Source: UBA9300 sp964577305 (GTDB taxonomy: Bacteria; Bacteroidota; Bacteroidia; Bacteroidales; VadinHA17). Taken from it: 16,515 nucleotides of DNA. Location: positions 1 to 16,515 of the forward strand of contig CAZNYS010000072.1 of NCBI GenBank assembly GCA_964577305.1. The letters are read 5' to 3'. The notes below the pieces were generated by a model. It had not been told where the DNA came from, made no database searches, and saw only the letters and a list, made by a program, of their open reading frames with translations. Positions 1 through 7,485 of this stretch are shown piece after piece. Position numbers and translations under genes: made by a program. Every line of letters starts with the position of its first letter. Within the stretch, counting starts at the first letter, position 1.

Positions 1-33
1 CTCTCAACTCACTCTCAACTCGCTCTCAACTTT
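1..33. repeat. 11-bp imperfect tandem repeat
   Basis: Three head-to-tail copies of an 11-base unit, CTCTCAACTCA, CTCTCAACTCG and CTCTCAACTTT, lie at the window edge, so the array may extend to the left. It does not belong to any open frame I trust. It is simple intergenic repeat DNA with no visible function. Confidence 0.8.
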
Positions 34-37
34 TACC

Positions 38-83
38 ATAATTACATCATTGCCTTCCTGACGGGAGTCAGGAATAATTACAT
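38..83. repeat. 10-bp direct repeats flanking a perfect hairpin
   Basis: ATAATTACAT occurs at 38-47 and again at 74-83. Between them is a perfect 8-bp hairpin with arms TTCCTGAC (55-62) and GTCAGGAA (67-74) and loop GGGA. The arrangement looks like a small palindromic insertion bounded by a short duplication, or a 36-bp unit that began to duplicate. No T-run follows the hairpin, so it is a poor intrinsic terminator. Confidence 0.7.
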
Positions 84-86
84 TTG
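79..86 (+). promoter_or_regulatory. Candidate Bacteroidetes -7 promoter box
   Basis: TACATTTG matches the Bacteroidetes -7 consensus TAnnTTTG exactly and sits 34 bases upstream of the ATG at 121. The nearest upstream TTG (50-52) is about 26 bases away, wider than the usual 19-21, so the -33 element is weak or absent. The box overlaps the second copy of the ATAATTACAT repeat. Confidence 0.4.
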
Positions 87-120
87 GAAAAAATATTTAG
101 CTTTATACAATATTATTGCA

Positions 121-1710
121 ATGACAGTAGCAGAATATATAGCAAAGGAACTAAAAGCCCGTGGTGTGCAATATGTTTTTGGAATACCCGGTGGACCTTC
201 CATTCCAATAATGAATGAATTAAGAAAGTACGGCATTAAATTTATTCTTACATCTAATGAATCGGCGGCAGGTATTATGGCTGATGTGACAGGAAGACTG
301 ACAGGTGTGCCAGGTATCTGCCATGCTACATTCGGTCCCGGTGCAACTAACCTGAGTACTGGCGTTGGCGGAGCAATGCTCGATCGTTCACCTCTAATTG
401 CTCTCACATCGGTAATGCCGGACAAAATAAGAAAACGTACCGTGCAGATGAATATCGATCATCAATTACTCTTTGAACCTTTAACAAAAGCTACGGTTTT
501 AATAAGTAATGAAAATATAACAGGTGTTCTTTCAGATGCTTTTGAACTTGCAACCGACGAATACCCGGGCCCGGTTCACATTGGAATACCATCAGACCAG
601 CTTTTAAAACAGGTTAATGAGAAAGAAACAGGATCAGTTGAAGCAGAAAGCAGAAAAGAACTGTTTATTGATGATGAACTTATAGAATTACTTGAATATT
701 CTAAAAGACCACTGCTGGCCTTGGGACTTACCGCATCAAGAGCTGGAATAAAGGATGAGATACATGACTTTCTTGATGAATATCCGGTACCGGTCGTATT
801 AACACCTATGGCAAAAGGTCTCATAAATGAAGACCATGATTGCTATTGCGGGATATTAGCCCATGCTGCTTCTGATAAATTATCTCCAGTCATTAATGAA
901 GCTGACCTGGTCATTGGACTGGGATATGATCCGGTTGAATATAATTATGAATCCTGGTTGCCCGATGTTCCACTGATTCACTTCAATACAGTATACACTG
1001 ATATGCCTGAAGGAATTATGGTTAAACAGGTGACCGGGTCCCTTGAGGGTTTACTGTCAATGATAAGGCCGGCACTCAGATCTGCACCGGAATGGGATAC
1101 TGGAACTATATCTGAATGCAGGGATCAAATACAAAGCCTGATAAGAAAGGAATATGATAATTTCGGTCCTGTAAAAGTCCTGACAATTCTGCAGGATAGC
1201 CTGCCAGATAATAATATACTCTGCCTGGATGTCGGCTCACATATACATTTGTTCGGTCAGTATTGGAAGACCGGTTCAAGCGGTAAACTGGTAATGACAA
1301 ATGGCTGGTCAGGTATGGGTTTTGGTATACCTGCAGCTATAGCAGCTGCATTGAATAAACCCAACATACCTGTTGCATGTGTTACCGGTGATGGAGGCTT
1401 CCTTATGATGTGCGGAGAGATAGTAACTGCACGCAGATTAAATCTTGGAGTCCTGTTTGTTGTTCTATGTGACAGAGAACTGAACCTGATCAAACTCAAG
1501 GAGCACAGGCAAGGGTTGGAGTCCATTGGTGTTGAACTGTACACCGGAAACCTGATCGGGGAAAAGTCCTTCCTCGGGGTTCCTGTAGTAAATTGTTCTG
1601 ATGAGACTTCGCTCAGGGAAGCCCTCTCAGATATATATCCTATGAAAGGCCCTTTGATCCTTGAAATTGGAATTGATCCCTCCGATTATCAGAAACTGGT
1701 AGTTACCTAA
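121..1710 (+). CDS. Thiamine-diphosphate-dependent enzyme, acetolactate synthase-like
   Basis: This 529-residue protein has the three-domain build of the acetolactate synthase/pyruvate oxidase group. The N-terminal Pyr domain carries the ThDP-activating glutamate (E47 in SNESAAG) and a GPGATN motif. A central domain covers roughly residues 190-330. The C-terminal PP domain has GDGGF at 423-427, with D424 as a metal ligand. The second metal-ligand position, 27 residues later, is D451 rather than the Asn of biosynthetic acetolactate synthases; catabolic AlsS-type enzymes also have Asp there. No ilvN-type regulatory subunit, ilvC or ilvD lies nearby, which argues against a standard valine/isoleucine operon. 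Substrate cannot be assigned; other 2-oxoacid decarboxylases or carboligases remain possible. The stop overlaps the stop of the convergent bTHX gene. Confidence 0.85.
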   Translation: MTVAEYIAKELKARGVQYVFGIPGGPSIPIMNELRKYGIKFILTSNESAAGIMADVTGRLTGVPGICHATFGPGATNLSTGVGGAMLDRSPLIALTSVMPDKIRKRTVQMNIDHQLLFEPLTKATVLISNENITGVLSDAFELATDEYPGPVHIGIPSDQLLKQVNEKETGSVEAESRKELFIDDELIELLEYSKRPLLALGLTASRAGIKDEIHDFLDEYPVPVVLTPMAKGLINEDHDCYCGILAHAASDKLSPVINEADLVIGLGYDPVEYNYESWLPDVPLIHFNTVYTDMPEGIMVKQVTGSLEGLLSMIRPALRSAPEWDTGTISECRDQIQSLIRKEYDNFGPVKVLTILQDSLPDNNILCLDVGSHIHLFGQYWKTGSSGKLVMTNGWSGMGFGIPAAIAAALNKPNIPVACVTGDGGFLMMCGEIVTARRLNLGVLFVVLCDRELNLIKLKEHRQGLESIGVELYTGNLIGEKSFLGVPVVNCSDETSLREALSDIYPMKGPLILEIGIDPSDYQKLVVT

Positions 1711-2288
1711 TCTTTATCTGATTCTTTACTACCGTCCTTTTTTGCCTTATTCTCTGATTTTTTCTCAGCTGCTTTTTTTACTACTGTCTCTTTCTTTTTC
1801 TCTACCGGTTTTTTCTCAGTTGCCTTTTTCACTGCTGTTTCTTTCTTTTTCTCTACCGGTTTTTTCTCAGCTGTTTTTTTTGCTGCTGTTGCTTTCTTTT
1901 TCTCAGCTATCTTTTTCTCTTCCGTTTCTTTCTTTATCTCTACGGGTTTCTTCTCAGCCTCAGTCTTCTTCACCTCCTCAGCCTCTTCTTTCACTTCAGC
2001 CTTTACCTTAGCCTCAGCCTCTTCTTTTACCTTAGCCTTAGCCTCAACCTCAGCCTCAACCTCAGCCTCTTCTTTTACCTTAGCCTTAGCCTCAACCTCA
2101 GCCTTAGCCTCTTCTTTTACCTTAACCTCAGCCTCAACCTCAGCCTTAGCCTTAGCCTCAGCCTCAGCCTTAGCTTCTTTCGCCTTTACAGCCATAACTG
2201 TTTCTTTCCTCTTTTCCCTCTTCCTGCGTACTCCATATGTTCCTCTTACTATTTTCCCTCTTTTAGTTTTTATATCTCCTTTGCCCAT
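1707..2288 (-). CDS. Ribosomal protein bTHX with long Lys/Glu/Ala repeat tail
   Basis: The first 24 residues (MGKGDIKTKRGKIVRG, then TYGVRRKR) match bTHX, the small basic peptide known from Thermus that sits in the head of the 30S subunit. Family members are normally only some tens of residues long; this one is 193. From about residue 33 the chain is almost entirely Lys, Glu, Ala and Val, first as alternating EA/KA units and then as lysine-rich EKKPVEKKKET units resembling bacterial histone-H1-like tails. I chose the start at 2288 because it gives the family N-terminus; the frame stays open 16 codons upstream to an ATG at 2336, and that extra stretch looks non-homologous. M32 (2193-2195) begins the repeat section and could be a second start or a fusion point. 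The bTHX identity is firm; the tail function is unknown. Confidence 0.85.
   Translation of the reverse strand: MGKGDIKTKRGKIVRGTYGVRRKREKRKETVMAVKAKEAKAEAEAKAKAEVEAEVKVKEEAKAEVEAKAKVKEEAEVEAEVEAKAKVKEEAEAKVKAEVKEEAEEVKKTEAEKKPVEIKKETEEKKIAEKKKATAAKKTAEKKPVEKKKETAVKKATEKKPVEKKKETVVKKAAEKKSENKAKKDGSKESDKD
1791..2180 (-). repeat. Coding tandem repeats in the bTHX tail
   Basis: On the plus strand this stretch is nearly all pyrimidine plus GCC units. A 51-bp (17-codon) unit with the core TCTACCGGTTTTTTCTCAG occurs at 1801-1819 and 1852-1870, with a diverged copy from 1939. A second family with the core CCTCTTCTTTTACCTTA starts at 2018, 2066 and 2108, spaced 48 and 42 bases. Between them are hexanucleotide GCCTCA/GCCTTA runs. 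All observed spacings are multiples of three, so the frame is kept. Confidence 0.9.
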
Positions 2289-2352
2289 ACTGCAAGTTGT
2301 TTGGTTAAAAATTTTATTCTCTGGTTCAAAGTCCATAAAGGTAATAAAAATA

Positions 2353-2390
2353 TGGAATACCGGAATATTCCAATTTTACATTACTGTAAA
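2353..2390. other. Two dyads between the divergent bTHX and kynU genes
   Basis: TGGAATA (2353-2359) pairs with TATTCCA (2366-2372), and TTTACA (2375-2380) pairs with TGTAAA (2385-2390) across the loop TTAC. They lie in the only spacer between the divergent starts at 2288 and 2446, so an operator role is possible. No TAnnTTTG box was found for either gene. The motif AATATTCCAAT here (2364-2374) recurs at 7640-7650. Confidence 0.45.
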
Positions 2391-2445
2391 TACATGAAAA
2401 AATTATAAATTAGTAATAATTCTTAGAACCGGTTATTATACCAGA

Positions 2446-3726
2446 ATGAACAATAGGGAAGAATTCGTTTATAAGGCAGAGAAAGCAGACAGGGAGGATA
2501 TTCTGAAGAGGTTCAGATCGTATTTCAGGATAGATGAAAAGCTTATTTACTTTGACGGTAACTCACTGGGGATGATGCCTCTTAGATCTGAAAAGGTAGC
2601 AAATGAACTTATTTCTCATGAATGGGGTGAACGGCTGATCAGGGGCTGGAATGAAAACTGGTGGGAAATGCCGTGGAGAATTTCGGATAAGATATCGCAA
2701 TTGATCGGATGTGAAAGTGAAGAAGTAATTGTATGCGATTCAACCTCTGTTAACCTTTATAAACTTGTGAGTGCAGCACTTAACATGCAGAAAGGCAGGA
2801 AAAAGATCATCAGTGATGACCTTAACTTCCCTTCCGACCTGTATGTTATTCAGGGCATAATAAAAAACCTGGATGATGGCCATATACTTAAACTGGTGCA
2901 GAGCGATAATGGAATAGATATTGACTACAGTAAGCTTTTTGCTAAGATTGACAAAAACACTGCTGTTGTAGTCCTCAGTCATGTTTCTTTTCGTAGTGCA
3001 TTTATGTACGATATGAAGAAGGTAACAGAATATGCCCACAGGCAGGGAGCCCTAATTATATGGGACCTGAGTCATGCTACCGGTGCTGTAAAAATTAACC
3101 TGGATTCTGTTAATGCAGATATGGCTGTTGGATGTACCTATAAATATCTCAACGGTGGACCGGGATCACCCGCCTTCTTATATGTTAACAGGAAAATTCA
3201 GGATTCAGTGGTATCACCGATCTGGGCCTGGCTGGGAGAAAAGGATCCATTTGAATTCAGTCTTGATTATCGGCCTTCAGACGGAGCCCACAGGTATATG
3301 ACCGGCTCACCCAATATTTTGTCATTATGCACACTGGAACCATCACTTGACATAATACTAGAAGCAGGAATGGATAATATCAGGAGTAAGAGCTTAAGGT
3401 TAACAGGATTTCTGCTTGAATTATATCATACTTTTCTTGAGCCGCTCGGGTTTGTTCTGGGATCACCGGAAAGAGAAAACGAAAGGGGGTCGCATATCTC
3501 CCTGAAGCATAAAGAAGGATACAGGATCTGCAAAGCTCTTATCGATAATAAACTCGGAAATTATGTAATTATACCTGATTTCAGGCCACCTGATAATATT
3601 CGTCTCGGACTGGCTCCTTTATACAACCGGTTTGATGAAGTGTATAGGGTAGTTCTTGAGATCAGAAATATTGTGAAAGAAAGGTTGTATGAATCATATG
3701 ATTCAAACACGGATACGGTTACCTGA
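2446..3726 (+). CDS. kynU: Kynureninase
   Basis: This PLP-dependent fold-type I hydrolase cleaves L-kynurenine to anthranilate and alanine (or 3-hydroxykynurenine to 3-hydroxyanthranilate). Family landmarks appear in order: FDGNSLG, WGERLIRGW, DSTSVNLYKL, NFPSDLYV, WDLSHA with the PLP-pyridine aspartate D207, and the Schiff-base lysine K233 in CTYKYLNGGPGS. Then come AWLGEKDPFEF, an RYMTGSPNILSL segment and RGSHISL near the C-terminus. Length (426 residues) is typical. The following gene starts 26 bases downstream on the same strand, so co-transcription is possible but functionally unexplained. No tryptophan dioxygenase, kynurenine monooxygenase or 3-hydroxyanthranilate dioxygenase gene is in the window, so catabolic versus NAD-precursor use cannot be decided. 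Confidence 0.95.
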   Translation: MNNREEFVYKAEKADREDILKRFRSYFRIDEKLIYFDGNSLGMMPLRSEKVANELISHEWGERLIRGWNENWWEMPWRISDKISQLIGCESEEVIVCDSTSVNLYKLVSAALNMQKGRKKIISDDLNFPSDLYVIQGIIKNLDDGHILKLVQSDNGIDIDYSKLFAKIDKNTAVVVLSHVSFRSAFMYDMKKVTEYAHRQGALIIWDLSHATGAVKINLDSVNADMAVGCTYKYLNGGPGSPAFLYVNRKIQDSVVSPIWAWLGEKDPFEFSLDYRPSDGAHRYMTGSPNILSLCTLEPSLDIILEAGMDNIRSKSLRLTGFLLELYHTFLEPLGFVLGSPERENERGSHISLKHKEGYRICKALIDNKLGNYVIIPDFRPPDNIRLGLAPLYNRFDEVYRVVLEIRNIVKERLYESYDSNTDTVT

Positions 3727-3752
3727 TTTATTATGAATATCAGATTATTATT

Positions 3753-5297
3753 ATGAAAAACTTTCTTTTAACTCTCTTGCTTTTTATATCTCTTGCATTA
3801 ATTATTGCATGCAATAATGCTGATCATCAAAAAAACAGTCAAAAAGATAACGATTTTCCTGGCCTTCTTTTCAAATCATCAGATGAGAAACTCAATGAAA
3901 TATTTAACTGGGCAAGTAATCAGGCACTTGCCTATTCATTCAAAGATGATCCTGTTGGTTTGTGGTATGAAGCTTCCTTGCCCGGACGAGAAGCGTTTTG
4001 TATGCGCGATGTATCCCACCAGGCACTGGGAGCTCACTTTCTGGGCCTGGAGGATTTTACCAGGAACATGCTATACCAGTTTGCGAAGAATATCAGCGAA
4101 TCAAAAGACTGGTGCAGTTACTGGGAAATAAACCGTTATGGGAACCCGGCACCGGTAGATTACTTAAATGATGATGAATTCTGGTACAACCTTCCTGCAA
4201 ATTTCGATGTGCTTGATTGCTGTTACAGGATGTTTATATGGTCTGGTGACAGGGATTATCTTACAGACAGTGTGTTTATTAACTTCTATCGCAGAACTAT
4301 TTACGATTACGTTGAACGCTGGGCACTTAATCCCGGGAATATAATGTCGCGCCCCAGATTGATGAATATACATGGCGAACTGGATCCGGGAAGAAGATTT
4401 ATGCTGGCGCGAGGGATCCCCGGATATAATGAGGGAGACCAGGGCTATCGACTGGGTATCGATTTACTTACGACTGAATACAGGGCCTTTATATCCTATG
4501 CGCTTTTGCAACAATACAGTGGAAATTATGCAGAAGCACAGCAATTCAGGGGAAAAGCCGCAGAAGTACATGATCTTATTGATTCAGAATGGTGGGAAAA
4601 GAAAAGTGGGACATATTATACTCATATAAATAAGGATGGTTTGCTTGAAAATAATGTTAACGAGCGAATTGACCTTGGTACCCAACACTATATGCTATAC
4701 TGGGATGCCTGTACTGATTCCTTAAAACTTAATAGTGTTATAAGCCATCTGGTAGATAATTTGCCCGGTGAATCCATAGGGCTTATTGAATATCAGTCAC
4801 ACCTTCCGGAGATTTTATATAAACATGGTATGAATGATCTTGCATATAATCAGTTATTATATGTTTATGAATCAGAAAGACGGGAATACCCGGAGGCGTC
4901 TTTTTCAGTAGTAGGTGCTATCGTTAATGGTTTAATGGGAATTGAGCTTATAGCCAATACACCCGACCTTGCTCTCACACAAGGACATTATGTTGACAGG
5001 TATATAAGGACTTTACCCGGACTCATACCCGGGACAGCATGGGCTGAGCTGAAAAATATACCTGTAAGGGCCAACATAATCTCTGTAAGGCATGAGGGTC
5101 TTAATAAAACAATATTAACGAATGACAGTGGTCCGTCATTAATATGGAGAGCCGGTTTCCAAGGATCATATGATCATTTGATAGTTAATGGTGAGAAGAT
5201 AGCTGCAAATACAGAGTATTATAATAATCACCAGATCTCATGGGTCAGGATTATTGTGGGGGCAGGAGAGAGGATTGCAGTTGGAGTACCCGATTGA
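3753..5297 (+). CDS. Putative six-hairpin glycosidase-like lipoprotein
   Basis: The 514-residue protein begins with a lipoprotein signal: a hydrophobic stretch ending in the lipobox IIAC, with lipidated C20. The body is rich in aromatic residues and helical segments in the manner of (alpha/alpha)6-barrel glycoside hydrolases. Notable conserved-looking blocks are LPGREAFCMRD (76-86), DDEFWYNLPANFD (140-152) and NEGDQG (226-231); acidic residues E142, E227 and D229 are catalytic candidates. The last 90 or so residues look like a small beta domain. I recognise the fold style, not a specific CAZy family, so the substrate is unknown. It is probably anchored to the inner or outer membrane facing the periplasm or surface. 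The next gene starts 15 bases downstream, suggesting translational coupling. Confidence 0.6.
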   Translation: MKNFLLTLLLFISLALIIACNNADHQKNSQKDNDFPGLLFKSSDEKLNEIFNWASNQALAYSFKDDPVGLWYEASLPGREAFCMRDVSHQALGAHFLGLEDFTRNMLYQFAKNISESKDWCSYWEINRYGNPAPVDYLNDDEFWYNLPANFDVLDCCYRMFIWSGDRDYLTDSVFINFYRRTIYDYVERWALNPGNIMSRPRLMNIHGELDPGRRFMLARGIPGYNEGDQGYRLGIDLLTTEYRAFISYALLQQYSGNYAEAQQFRGKAAEVHDLIDSEWWEKKSGTYYTHINKDGLLENNVNERIDLGTQHYMLYWDACTDSLKLNSVISHLVDNLPGESIGLIEYQSHLPEILYKHGMNDLAYNQLLYVYESERREYPEASFSVVGAIVNGLMGIELIANTPDLALTQGHYVDRYIRTLPGLIPGTAWAELKNIPVRANIISVRHEGLNKTILTNDSGPSLIWRAGFQGSYDHLIVNGEKIAANTEYYNNHQISWVRIIVGAGERIAVGVPD

Positions 5298-5312
5298 TCC
5301 TTGATAGTTATT

Positions 5313-6629
5313 ATGTCTTATTCATCATACAATATGAAATTCGATATCCAGGTATATACCACACAAACATCATCACGCTTAGCTTATGCAGTTGACCTTG
5401 TGTTGGGTAATATACTGGGTCTGGCATATACTATAACTGATTCTCCGGATGACAGCATACCATTGATTAATTATTCTTATGACAGGTCGGTTGGAGGGAT
5501 ATTTATTCAGCCCGAAGGCCTGCTTTTTCAAAAAGGCATCAGAATGCAGGAGATATGGATTGCTCATCTTAATGACGTACCACTTTTTTTTCAGCAGCCA
5601 CCTGAAGCAGGGTTTCAACTTGACATATTTTCATTCGCTTTTTATTTAGTTACAAGATATGAGGAGTATCTTCCTCTCGCACGTGATGAACAAGGAAGGT
5701 TTGTAGCAGAGTCAAGCCTTGCTTATAAGCACAATTTCTTGGATATACCTGTTGTGGATATATGGGCTCATCGCCTTGGTGTTACACTGAAGCTATTATA
5801 CCCTGACCTGATAATTCCTGAAAAGAAGTATGATCACCTGCTGACAGTGAATATTGACCAACCTTTTGAGTATAAGGGTAAAGGTCTGGCACGGAACCTT
5901 GGTGGTCTGTTTATGGATTTTATCAGGTCTAATAATCCGGGCAAACGTTTCAGGTGTATGACAGGCAGTGTGAAAGATTCATACGATACCTATAGCTATA
6001 TAGATAAAAATGCTGATAAATATAATTGCCCGGTATTATATTTCTTTACTACCGGTGACAGAAGCAGGTATGATAAAAATATTAACCCATACAACATGTG
6101 TTATAAGAAACTGATAAAAAGGCTTTCAAAAAATCATAGCGTGGGCCTGCATAGTTCATATAGTTCGGGTAACTCAGCAAAGCTGATTATTAAAGAAAAG
6201 GATAGACTTGAAGATGTCATCCAGCAGAAAATAACAAAACTGAGAAAGCATTATCTAATGCTAATCCTTCCTCATACATTCCAGGTGATTCAGACAGTTG
6301 GCATTATGGAAGATTACACGCTTGGTCATATCAGGGAGGCGGGTTTCAGGGCAGGTATAGCCCGTCCTTTTAAATTCTATGACCTTACCAGGGAGGAAAC
6401 AAGCTCGCTTGTACTTGTTCCTTTTCAATATATGGATGCAACATTTCAAAAATACAAAAGGTATAACCCGTCAGAAGCCATCGAGTCAGTAAGCAGGTTG
6501 ATTAAAAGGACAAAGGAAGTGGGTGGTCTTTTTGTAAGCGTATGGCATAATACATCACTTACTGATGAAGGTGAATGGAGTGGTTGGCGTCAGCTATTTG
6601 AATATACCCTCAGGGAACAACAGAAATAA
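5313..6629 (+). CDS. Polysaccharide-deacetylase-fold protein (Bacteroidetes type)
   Basis: This 438-residue protein resembles a Bacteroidetes family with an N-terminal domain of its own (about residues 1-170) followed by a NodB-like deacetylase fold. Fold landmarks are LTVNIDQPF at 177-185, VGLHSSYSSG at 277-286, a DYTLGHIREAGFRAG block, and a terminal WHN (411-413). In relatives the first motif usually reads D-x-D; here it is N180-I-D182, so the position expected for the first Asp is Asn and activity may be reduced or altered. There is no signal peptide, implying a cytoplasmic protein. Start choice: the ATG at 5313 follows the upstream stop by 15 bases. A second in-frame ATG at 5334 gives MKFDIQVYT, which may fit the family start better; a TTG at 5301 is unlikely. 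Confidence 0.75.
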   Translation: MSYSSYNMKFDIQVYTTQTSSRLAYAVDLVLGNILGLAYTITDSPDDSIPLINYSYDRSVGGIFIQPEGLLFQKGIRMQEIWIAHLNDVPLFFQQPPEAGFQLDIFSFAFYLVTRYEEYLPLARDEQGRFVAESSLAYKHNFLDIPVVDIWAHRLGVTLKLLYPDLIIPEKKYDHLLTVNIDQPFEYKGKGLARNLGGLFMDFIRSNNPGKRFRCMTGSVKDSYDTYSYIDKNADKYNCPVLYFFTTGDRSRYDKNINPYNMCYKKLIKRLSKNHSVGLHSSYSSGNSAKLIIKEKDRLEDVIQQKITKLRKHYLMLILPHTFQVIQTVGIMEDYTLGHIREAGFRAGIARPFKFYDLTREETSSLVLVPFQYMDATFQKYKRYNPSEAIESVSRLIKRTKEVGGLFVSVWHNTSLTDEGEWSGWRQLFEYTLREQQK

Positions 6630-6704
6630 TTCATGTACTAAAGTCTATACATATTAATTAGTTTTTCACATTCATTCACATCTAAGGTTCGCATCCTCTC
6701 CACA

Positions 6705-7418
6705 TCAAATAAACTCCAGTTCTTCATTATGGTCTGTTTCAGATATCCTGCCATCTTCACATTTTACTGTTCGTGCAATATGCTTTTTAAGGAGAGTATA
6801 ATTATGAGTGGCAAACACCACAGCTCTTCTATTCTTACTTATATCTTTCAATATTTTTATTATACCCTCCGATGTTTCGGGATCAAGGTTACCTGTTGGT
6901 TCATCAGCAAGGATGATATCCGGATCATTGAGTAAAGCTCTGGCTATCACTACCCTTTGTTGTTCGCCTCCGGATAGCTGATGTGGCATCTTATAGCCCT
7001 TGGTACCGAGGCCTACTTTTTCAAGCACCTGACCTATTCGTTCATCTGTTTCATTTTTGTTTTTCCATCCGGTTGCCCGCAGTACGAACTCAAGATTGGA
7101 ATAGACTGACCTGTCGGTAAGCAGCTGGAAGTCCTGGAAAACAATACCCAGCTTTCTCCTTAAAATGGGTATATCCTTTCTGCGCAAGCGGGTAAGGTCA
7201 AACCCGGCAACTATACCTTCACCTTCTTCAAGAGGTAATTGTGCATTTATCGTTTTAATGAGGCTTGTCTTACCGCTGCCAACTTTTCCTATAAGATAAA
7301 CAAATTCACCTTTTTTAACTTCCAGGTTAATATCACTCAGTACTAGATGATCCTGCTGGTATATATTACAGCCTTTAAATGATATTATGGTGTCAAGAGG
7401 CATATTATTTTCCTGCAT
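6705..7418 (-). CDS. ftsE: Cell-division ABC ATPase FtsE
   Basis: This is an ABC ATP-binding subunit of 237 residues. It has Walker A GKVGSGKT (44-51), Q-loop FQDFQLL (94-100), signature LSGGEQQ (148-154), Walker B ILADEP with catalytic E173, and the switch histidine H205 in ATHN. The sequence between these, notably VFQDFQLLTDRSVYSNL and ATGWK, is the style of Bacteroidetes FtsE, which works with the membrane protein FtsX to control peptidoglycan hydrolases at the division site. ftsX is not adjacent, as is common in this phylum. An internal ATG at 7401-7403 (M6) has AGGA nine bases upstream and is an equally plausible start. The gene converges with the deacetylase-fold gene across a 75-base spacer in which I see no strong terminator. 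Confidence 0.9.
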   Translation of the reverse strand: MQENNMPLDTIISFKGCNIYQQDHLVLSDINLEVKKGEFVYLIGKVGSGKTSLIKTINAQLPLEEGEGIVAGFDLTRLRRKDIPILRRKLGIVFQDFQLLTDRSVYSNLEFVLRATGWKNKNETDERIGQVLEKVGLGTKGYKMPHQLSGGEQQRVVIARALLNDPDIILADEPTGNLDPETSEGIIKILKDISKNRRAVVFATHNYTLLKKHIARTVKCEDGRISETDHNEELEFI

Positions 7419-7430
7419 GTGTTTTATATT

Positions 7431-7476
7431 AAGATAAAAGACAAAAGTAAAAAGATAAAAGTAAAAAGTAAAAAGT
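7431..7476. repeat. A-rich short tandem repeat upstream of ftsE
   Basis: The stretch is built of variants of AAAAGTA/AAAGATA. AAGATAAAAG occurs at 7431-7440 and 7452-7461, a 21-bp period, and AAAAAGT recurs at shorter steps after that. It begins about 12 bases upstream of the ftsE ATG and contains the candidate ftsE -7 box. Confidence 0.7.
7442..7449 (-). promoter_or_regulatory. Candidate -7 promoter box for ftsE
   Basis: On the minus strand TACTTTTG matches TAnnTTTG exactly and lies 23 bases upstream of the ATG at 7418. No TTG-type -33 element is visible at the expected distance. Because the box is made by the A-rich tandem repeat, the match could be a by-product of composition. Confidence 0.3.
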
Positions 7477-7485
7477 TATAGCGAG

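Noticed and set aside
55..74. Intrinsic terminator of a gene left of the window
   Set aside because: The stem is perfect but no T-run follows on either strand, and no upstream gene is visible.
1742..2011. 89-codon plus-strand frame, Ser/Leu/Phe-rich
   Set aside because: Antisense shadow of the bTHX repeat tail; its composition is the complement of Lys/Glu/Ala codons.
2289..2336. Sixteen-codon N-terminal extension of bTHX from the ATG at 2336
   Set aside because: The family begins at MGKGD; the extension has no similarity to it that I recognise.
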